Assembly: GCF_004614165.1 (NCBI RefSeq)
Contig: NZ_SPVG01000213.1
Coordinates: forward strand, 1-64,000
Length of the DNA stretch: 64,000 bases
Source of the DNA: Duganella callida
GTDB lineage: Bacteria > Pseudomonadota > Gammaproteobacteria > Burkholderiales > Burkholderiaceae_D
Direction of reading: 5' to 3'
How positions within the stretch are numbered: the stretch's first letter is position 1; every line of letters starts with the position of its first letter. The notes beneath the pieces are model-generated. The model saw only the letters and a program-made list of their open reading frames with translations, ran no database searches and was not told the DNA's origin. Made by a program: the position numbers and the translations under genes. Positions 58,820 through 64,000 of the stretch are shown here, piece by piece.

Positions 58820-61012
58820 TTAATCGGTCGATACTTTCAGCGGCAGTTTCAGTTTTTGCGCGTAGCGGTAGACGTAGCCGTCCCAGGCGTCCGCGTCGGC
58901 GAAGTCGCCGCTCTTGCTCCAGCCGGCGCCGAAGTAGTAGACGAAGGGCTGGCCCGGCTCGGCGTTGGCGATGGTCAGCTGCTGCTTGTCGATCACGTCG
59001 AACTTGTCGGCGCCGGCCGGCAGGATCACGCCGCAGCCGATGTTGCCGTCGTCGCCGTGCGCCGGCTGCCAGTAGCTGGTCAGGTGCTGTTCGCCGTTGG
59101 CGGTGTAGTGGCCTTCGCCGTCGCGCTGGACGATGCCCACGCCCACGGTCAGCGGACCTTTGCCGGTGGCCTTGAAGCGGGTCTCCACGCGCGTCATGTT
59201 GGAGCCGGCGTCGATCGAGAAGCGTTTTACTTCCGACACCTTGCGGCCGTTGCCGGCGTCCCAGTCGGCGTAGCTCAGCTCGAACACGGAGCGCAGCGGA
59301 CCGTCTGCCAGCACTTTCCACTTGCTGAAGTTGGACGAGTTATGCAGCTTGCCGTCCGCCAGGATGGTGGTGCCACCGCAGCCGCGGCTCTGGCCCACGT
59401 CGTAGAAGTCCAGGCCTTCGCCGACGTCGTGGTGATATTCGCCGCGCTTGTACCAGGTGTCGACGATGGGGTAGCGCACCTTCTTGACCCAGACGTCCAC
59501 GCCGCTGCTGATCAGGTGTTCCTTCGGATCCTTGATGATGGCCGGGCCGTACACGCGGTGCGCGCTGCGGTCGCTCTCCCAGGCGAAATCGTCGAGGCGC
59601 TCGGGCACGAAGCGGGCGTGGGTCTTGACGTCCGGCTTCGGCGTCACGGCCAGGCTGGCCGCCGGCAGTACCAGGTAGCGGCGGGTTTCGCCGGCCGCCA
59701 GATTCACCGGGAACAGGATGTTCTTGCCAATCACCTGCGAATTGACGATGGCCGAGGTGGCGGCATCCATCACCACCGGCTTGCTGACGCCGGATTTGAC
59801 GGCGACTTCCGCCAGCTCGTCGCCGCGCAGGGTCTTGTCAGGATTGCTGACGCTGACCACCTGCGGCTTGGCTTTCTCCAGCACCGCCATGCGATAGATC
59901 TCGCTGCCGGCCAGCAGGAAGCCGCCGACGCCATAGACTTCGGTCAACTGGTCGTCGAACACTTTCGGCGCGGCGCCGATCGGCTGCACGTGGGTCAGCT
60001 TGCCGTCCGGGTTGACGTTGGCCACCAGCGCGCTCCATGCCTTGCGCACGGCCGGGCCGTAGGTCCTGGCATCGAGCAGGCCCTGGTTCACGCCGTAGGT
60101 CAGCGCATAGGTGTACAGGGCCGAGCCGCTGGACTCCTTCATCGGATAGCTGTCCGGGTCCAGCAGGCTGGCGCGCCACAGGCCATCGCTCTGCTGCAGG
60201 GTCAGGATCTTGGCCGCCATCTCCTTGTACTGCTGCTCGAAGCGCGCGCGTGCGGGATGGTTGGCCGGCAGGTATTCCATCATGCGTACCAGGCCGCCCA
60301 TCACCCAGCCGTTGCCGCGGCCCCAGAATACCTTCTTGCCGTTGGCTTCGCGCTTGTCGAAGTAGGTGCTGTCGCGGTAGTACAGGTGTTCTTCCTTGTC
60401 GTACAGGTAGTCCGAGGTCGCCCACCATTCGCTGATGGCGAAGTCGAAATAGCGCGGGTCGCCAGTGACGGCCCACAGGCGCAGCCAGGCCGGCGGCGCC
60501 ATGTACAGCGCGTCGCACCACGACCAGCGTTCCTGATTGCCCTTGACGGTGAAGTCCAGCGTGCCGCTGCGGCGGTTGGCCAGGATGTCGTCGAAATGGG
60601 CGCGCATCGGCGCAATCATCTTCGGATCGTGCGACTGCAAATACAGCTCGACGTAGGTCTGGCCGACGATGTGGTCATCGGCGTGGTAGTGGTTGGGACC
60701 CAGCTTCCAGTCGTTTTTCACCGCCATGGCGGTCATCGCATCGCGGAAGCGCGTGTCGCCGGAGATGCCGGCCAGCGCCATGATGCCGTTGTAGCCCACC
60801 GCCTGGGTCCAGTCGTCCGGACGGTGCTTGCTCGGATTGGCGAGCTGCCAGTCGGCAACGCGCTCCATCACGGACAGCACGGCTTTCGGATTGATGGCGG
60901 CCGACGGTGCCGCCGCCTGCGCGACGACAGCGTCGGCGGCGACAGCGCTTACAAGCGGGAACATGGCTGCCACGGCGGCCAGTACGGCGATACGCAGATG
61001 CGATGATTTCAT
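58820..61012 (-). CDS. Secreted GH105 unsaturated uronyl hydrolase fused to DUF4861
   Basis: This 730-residue protein has a signal peptide ending near SAVAADA. The N-terminal half (about 35-390) is an (alpha/alpha)6 barrel of the GH105 type: DWTQAVGYNGIMALAG, HYHADDHIVGQTYVELY, WCDALYMAPPAW and RGNGWVMGGLVRMMEY. The C-terminal half (about 430-725) matches DUF4861, with YHHDVGEGLDFYDVGQSRGC. GH105 enzymes remove 4,5-unsaturated uronic acids left by polysaccharide lyases. The downstream product would feed the uronate pathway; udh lies 35 bases upstream on the same strand. Confidence 0.85.
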   Translation of the reverse strand: MKSSHLRIAVLAAVAAMFPLVSAVAADAVVAQAAAPSAAINPKAVLSVMERVADWQLANPSKHRPDDWTQAVGYNGIMALAGISGDTRFRDAMTAMAVKNDWKLGPNHYHADDHIVGQTYVELYLQSHDPKMIAPMRAHFDDILANRRSGTLDFTVKGNQERWSWCDALYMAPPAWLRLWAVTGDPRYFDFAISEWWATSDYLYDKEEHLYYRDSTYFDKREANGKKVFWGRGNGWVMGGLVRMMEYLPANHPARARFEQQYKEMAAKILTLQQSDGLWRASLLDPDSYPMKESSGSALYTYALTYGVNQGLLDARTYGPAVRKAWSALVANVNPDGKLTHVQPIGAAPKVFDDQLTEVYGVGGFLLAGSEIYRMAVLEKAKPQVVSVSNPDKTLRGDELAEVAVKSGVSKPVVMDAATSAIVNSQVIGKNILFPVNLAAGETRRYLVLPAASLAVTPKPDVKTHARFVPERLDDFAWESDRSAHRVYGPAIIKDPKEHLISSGVDVWVKKVRYPIVDTWYKRGEYHHDVGEGLDFYDVGQSRGCGGTTILADGKLHNSSNFSKWKVLADGPLRSVFELSYADWDAGNGRKVSEVKRFSIDAGSNMTRVETRFKATGKGPLTVGVGIVQRDGEGHYTANGEQHLTSYWQPAHGDDGNIGCGVILPAGADKFDVIDKQQLTIANAEPGQPFVYYFGAGWSKSGDFADADAWDGYVYRYAQKLKLPLKVSTD

Positions 61013-61047
61013 GTAGGTGTCTCTGATTATAATTTTCGCGGTTGGAT

Positions 61048-61860
61048 TTATTTGTACATCGGTCCAGCCGTCACGAACGGGCCGCCCTGATAAATCGTGG
61101 GCGCGTCGCCGGCTGCCGGATATTCTGCACTATCCGGGAAATTCGCGGCGAACTCGCTGGAACTGTGCTTGGGCACATAGCCCAGGTGCGAGGCGTGCTT
61201 GTTGTCCCACCACTTGGTGGCGTTGTCCGAGGTGCCGAAGGTGATGGTGTGGCCGACGCGTGCGGTGAACAGCGAGCAGCGGATCAGCTCCACCAGGTCG
61301 TCGTAGGCCAGGTAGGTGACCATCATGCGCGGGTTCTTCGGCTCCGGGAAGGAGGAGCCGATGCGCAGGCAGACGGTCTCGATGCCGAAGCGGTCGTAGT
61401 AGTAGCGGGTCAGCGCCTCGCCGAAGGCTTTCGAGATGCCGTAGAAACCGTCGGGACGCAGCGGCATGCTGGCGTCCACCAGGTCGGTGGTCTTGTAGTA
61501 GCCGACCACGTGGCTGGAGCTGGCGAACACCACGCGCTTGACGCCGCACTTGTGGATCGCTTCGTACAGGTGCTGCAGCCCCAGGATGTTGGCGTTCATG
61601 ATGGGCTCGAACTTGTCTTCCACCGAGATGCCGCCGAAGTGCAGCACGGCGTCCACGCCCTCCATCATCTTCAGCACCTGGTCGCGGTCGCCCAGATCGC
61701 CGATGACGATTTCCTCGCCCTCGCGGGCCTCGCCCAGATCCTTGACGTCACTCAGGCGGACGATGTCGGCCCATGCCTTGGCGCGCTCGCGCAGGACGGT
61801 TCCCAGGCCGCCGCCGGCGCCGGTCAGCAGGATGCGTTTGAATGGTTTAGTAGTGGTCAT
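61048..61860 (-). CDS. udh: Uronate dehydrogenase (SDR family)
   Basis: This 270-residue NAD-dependent enzyme has the cofactor motif LLTGAGGGLG, then LHFGGISVEDKFEPIMNANI, ASSSHVVGYY and the catalytic YGISKAFGE. The sequence order and length match uronate dehydrogenases, which oxidise galacturonate or glucuronate to the aldarolactone. It is first in a unit with the GH105 protein. A TTAAACGTTTAA operator lies 35 bases upstream, shared with the divergent LacI gene. Its ribosome site is weak. Confidence 0.85.
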   Translation of the reverse strand: MTTTKPFKRILLTGAGGGLGTVLRERAKAWADIVRLSDVKDLGEAREGEEIVIGDLGDRDQVLKMMEGVDAVLHFGGISVEDKFEPIMNANILGLQHLYEAIHKCGVKRVVFASSSHVVGYYKTTDLVDASMPLRPDGFYGISKAFGEALTRYYYDRFGIETVCLRIGSSFPEPKNPRMMVTYLAYDDLVELIRCSLFTARVGHTITFGTSDNATKWWDNKHASHLGYVPKHSSSEFAANFPDSAEYPAAGDAPTIYQGGPFVTAGPMYK

Positions 61861-61894
61861 GGGTTGCTTTTATAGGAGGGTAAAGGTATTGTGG

Positions 61895-61906
61895 TTAAAC
61901 GTTTAA
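61895..61906. promoter_or_regulatory. Operator TTAAACGTTTAA between udh and lacI
   Basis: A perfect 12-base palindrome with central CG lies in the 86-base divergent gap. A near copy stands before the gene at 63042. It is the natural site of the adjacent LacI regulator. Confidence 0.75.
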
Positions 61907-61946
61907 TCGCAAGTATAGCGAAATTCTCCCCGAGGTCAATCGATTC

Positions 61947-62939
61947 ATGAAAAAGCCCATCCCCACCATCCGCGACGTGGCCGCCGGCGCCGGCGTCTCC
62001 ACCGCGACGGTGTCCAAGTTCGTCAACCGCGCGCAGCGCTTCTCGCCGCAGGTGGAGGAGGCGATTACGCGGGTGATCGCGGAGCTGGGTTACCGTTCCA
62101 ATCCGCTGGCGCAGTCGATGATCACCGGGCGTACCATGAGTATCGGCGTGTCGGTGCTGGATGTGGCGAATCCGCACTTCGCCGCCGTGGTCAAGGGCGC
62201 CAACCGCGTGGCGCAGGCGCACGGCTATAACCTGCTGCTGGTCGATACCGAGGAAAATCCGCACCGCGAACGTCCGCTGCTGGAGGCGCTGAGCCGCCGC
62301 GTGGATGGCATGATCGTCATCTCGCGCATGACCGAGGCGCAGATGGACTGGATGCTGGAGCTGGGCAAGCCGCTGGTGTTCCTGGGCCGCCTGCAGCGCG
62401 ATATCCCGTGGGTGACCGGCGACGACCACCGCGGCGCGTCGATGCTGACGCGCCACCTGATCACGCTGGGCAATCGCAAGCTGGCTTACCTGGGGTTTTC
62501 GAAATCGCGGCGCGACGAGGAGCGCCTGTCCGGCATCCGCGACTGCCTGGCCGGCAGCGGCATCGAGTTGGCGGTGTACGACGGCGCCGAGCCGTCGGCG
62601 CAGGAAGGGGAACGCATGAGTTCTTTCATCATGCTGGGCGCCCACCATCCCGATGCGCTGATCTGCTATAACGATCTGATGGCCATGGGCTTCATGAAGG
62701 CGGCGCAGACGCTGGGCTTCCGCGTGCCGGGCGATGTCTCGGTGGCGGGCTTCGACAACATCGCCTTCGCGAGCTACACTTCTCCGCCGTTGACGACGGT
62801 GGATCTGCAGAGCGAGCGCCTGGGCGCGGCGGCGATGGAGCAGCTGCTGGCGCAGATCGACGGCAAGGACGCGCCGCGCACCGGCATCATCGAGCCGCAA
62901 CTGGTGCTGCGCAGCTCCACCACGAATCGTAACGAATAA
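61947..62939 (+). CDS. LacI-family transcriptional regulator
   Basis: This 330-residue repressor has the LacI headpiece TIRDVAAGAGVSTATVSKFV, and hinge YRSNPLAQSM with the Leu that intercalates at a central CG. The sugar-binding domain has SIGVSVLDVANPHFAAVVKG and DVSVAGFDNIAFASYTSPPL. It is divergent from udh and likely binds TTAAACGTTTAA, controlling udh/GH105 and the next gene. The inducer is probably a uronic acid or its catabolite. Confidence 0.93.
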   Translation: MKKPIPTIRDVAAGAGVSTATVSKFVNRAQRFSPQVEEAITRVIAELGYRSNPLAQSMITGRTMSIGVSVLDVANPHFAAVVKGANRVAQAHGYNLLLVDTEENPHRERPLLEALSRRVDGMIVISRMTEAQMDWMLELGKPLVFLGRLQRDIPWVTGDDHRGASMLTRHLITLGNRKLAYLGFSKSRRDEERLSGIRDCLAGSGIELAVYDGAEPSAQEGERMSSFIMLGAHHPDALICYNDLMAMGFMKAAQTLGFRVPGDVSVAGFDNIAFASYTSPPLTTVDLQSERLGAAAMEQLLAQIDGKDAPRTGIIEPQLVLRSSTTNRNE

Positions 62940-62998
62940 CGCACGGAATAGACGCACGCATAATCGCTTTACCTCATCCAGAAAATCACATACCATCC

Positions 62999-63013
62999 GG
63001 TTAAACGTTTTCC
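62999..63013 (+). promoter_or_regulatory. Second operator of the LacI regulator
   Basis: GGTTAAACGTTTTCC keeps the left half and centre of the 61895-61906 palindrome (GGTTAAACGTTTAATC) and lies 28 bases before the ATG at 63042. Confidence 0.6.
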
Positions 63014-63041
63014 ATAATAACTTCACCCCTCTGAGACACAC

Positions 63042-64000
63042 ATGACGACCCTCCGCCTCACTTCCACCGCGCTGGCCGTGCTGCTGGCCTTCGCCTCCGC
63101 CCCGCTGGTGCAAGCCGAAACGACGCCGGCCAACTACGTGCCGGCCAACGCCACCACGCCGATGAACCGCATCGTGCAGGACAACGCGTACAAACAGCTG
63201 GACTACTTCTTCAAGAAACTGGTGGCGGAGAAGGAAGCCATCGTCATGGACGGCTCGGCGCCGTTCAAGAGCGGCGACAAATTCCTGCCCGGTAAAGTCG
63301 CCGCCGGCCTGGGTCACGTGCTGCTGAACACCCCCAAGGACGATCCGTCGCTGGAACAGAAGCTCAAGGAATACCGTCAGATCGCCGACCTGACGGTCGA
63401 CATGGACAACCACACTTGGGGCATCTACTACTACATGGGCACCCTGGTGAAGCTGAAGGAAGCCGGCCTGCTGGAGCGCGCCATCAGCCCGCAGACGCTG
63501 GAAAAGCTGCGCAAGAACCTGGACTGGCGCACCTTCGTCACCCCGCAGTGGGACCTGATCAGCCTTCCGACCAACTACTACGGCGTCGCCTTCAGCATCG
63601 CGCGCCTGCGCATGCTGATGGGCTGGGAAGATGAAAGCGCCGGCAAGGTGCTGCTGGAGAAAATGCTCACCCACTACAAGAAGTACTCGGGCAAATATGG
63701 CTTCTCCGACGAGACCGACGGCGAGGGCCGCTTCGACCGTTACAGCATCCTGTTGATCGCCGAGATCTGCGAACGCTTCCTGGAGACCGGCCTGCAGCCG
63801 ACCGACGAACTGAAAACCCTGCTGCGCAAGGCCGCCGACATCGCGCTGAATTCCATGAACACCGCCGGCGACGGCTTCAGCTTCGGCCGCAGCCTGGGAC
63901 CGTATGGCGAGACGGCGCTGGTGGAAATCCTGTCGGTGTCCGCCTACCTGAACGTGCTCACGCCGGAAGAGAAGCAGTACGCTTACGCCTTCTCCTCGCG
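63042..64000 (+). CDS. Secreted protein of the uronate locus (3' end beyond window)
   Basis: The frame runs open from ATG 63042 to the window edge (319 codons). A Sec signal ends in LVQAETTP. The mature part is helical: YKQLDYFFKKLVAEKEAIVM, HTWGIYYYMGTLVKLKEAGL and SLGPYGETALVEILSVSAYL. This pattern and the context suggest an alpha-barrel hydrolase or polysaccharide lyase, but no catalytic motif is recognised, so function is left open. It is preceded by a LacI-type operator. Confidence 0.8.
   Translation, partial: MTTLRLTSTALAVLLAFASAPLVQAETTPANYVPANATTPMNRIVQDNAYKQLDYFFKKLVAEKEAIVMDGSAPFKSGDKFLPGKVAAGLGHVLLNTPKDDPSLEQKLKEYRQIADLTVDMDNHTWGIYYYMGTLVKLKEAGLLERAISPQTLEKLRKNLDWRTFVTPQWDLISLPTNYYGVAFSIARLRMLMGWEDESAGKVLLEKMLTHYKKYSGKYGFSDETDGEGRFDRYSILLIAEICERFLETGLQPTDELKTLLRKAADIALNSMNTAGDGFSFGRSLGPYGETALVEILSVSAYLNVLTPEEKQYAYAFSS

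Noticed and set aside
56237..61006. Open frame of 1589 codons on the plus strand across the TonB receptor and GH105 genes
   Set aside because: It is the antisense shadow of two well-identified genes, made possible by high GC at third positions. Its Val/Arg/Gly/Gln-rich translation has no domain and it lacks a ribosome site.

Overview
The window looks like chromosome of a GC-rich betaproteobacterium of the order Burkholderiales, most likely Oxalobacteraceae (Duganella/Massilia-like). This rests on the very high GC third positions, the block leuS-lptE-holA-proA-hemJ, several long TonB-dependent receptors with sugar genes, and GGGGTCAGAC-type palindromic repeats. The placement is inference; no 16S or database search was possible.

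Layout. 1-5.4 kb: end of an unidentified gene, two tandem paralogous lipoproteins, a metallophosphoesterase, a HAD hydrolase, hrcA, and fur facing it. 5.5-10.5 kb: bamE, dapB, an ExbB/ExbD pair with a barstar-like gene, map, a VOC protein and an AraC regulator. 10.6-19.9 kb: leuS-lptE-holA-proA-hemJ and an HCCA-isomerase-like gene, a THUMP methyltransferase and a Bcr/CflA exporter. 20-26.1 kb: a three-gene signalling unit (HDOD-GAF-histidine kinase, REC-PAS-GGDEF-EAL protein, Sel1-repeat protein). 26.1-38.6 kb: accessory and stress genes: tautomerase/DUF4865/LysR, M28 peptidase, OpgB-like transferase, an M35-like metallopeptidase coupled to a lipoprotein, tRNA-Gly(CCC) beside a decayed toxin-antitoxin pair, ohrR/ohr, a GFA protein, a membrane protein with a 23-residue companion, an MFS carrier and a flavin-dependent halogenase. 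38.7-47.5 kb: TonB receptor, esterase, two periplasmic binding proteins, MFS carrier and GH1 glucosidase. 47.7-56 kb: trmB, a broken periplasmic protein gene, amidohydrolase, EamA exporter with AraC regulator, recQ, uppP. 56.2-64 kb: a uronate-sugar locus (TonB receptor, GH105-DUF4861 protein, uronate dehydrogenase, LacI regulator and the start of another secreted protein).

Regulation is the most striking part. Four LacI-type operators with central CG steps exactly 21 bp apart lie between the halogenase and the TonB receptor. The same sequence recurs before the GH1 glucosidase, and a second operator type (TTAAACGTTTAA) marks the uronate locus. These suggest two sugar regulons in which receptors, hydrolases and carriers are co-controlled. 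Further observations are long perfect palindromes with a shared outer shell and different cores, an inverted-repeat element framed by identical 15-bp repeats, and a toxin gene whose frameshifted reading frame runs antisense through a tRNA. The M35-like peptidase without a Sec signal, translationally coupled to a small lipoprotein, could be an effector/immunity pair.

No stretch longer than about 300 bases lacks a gene. I saw no CRISPR array, rRNA, complete insertion sequence or replication origin.
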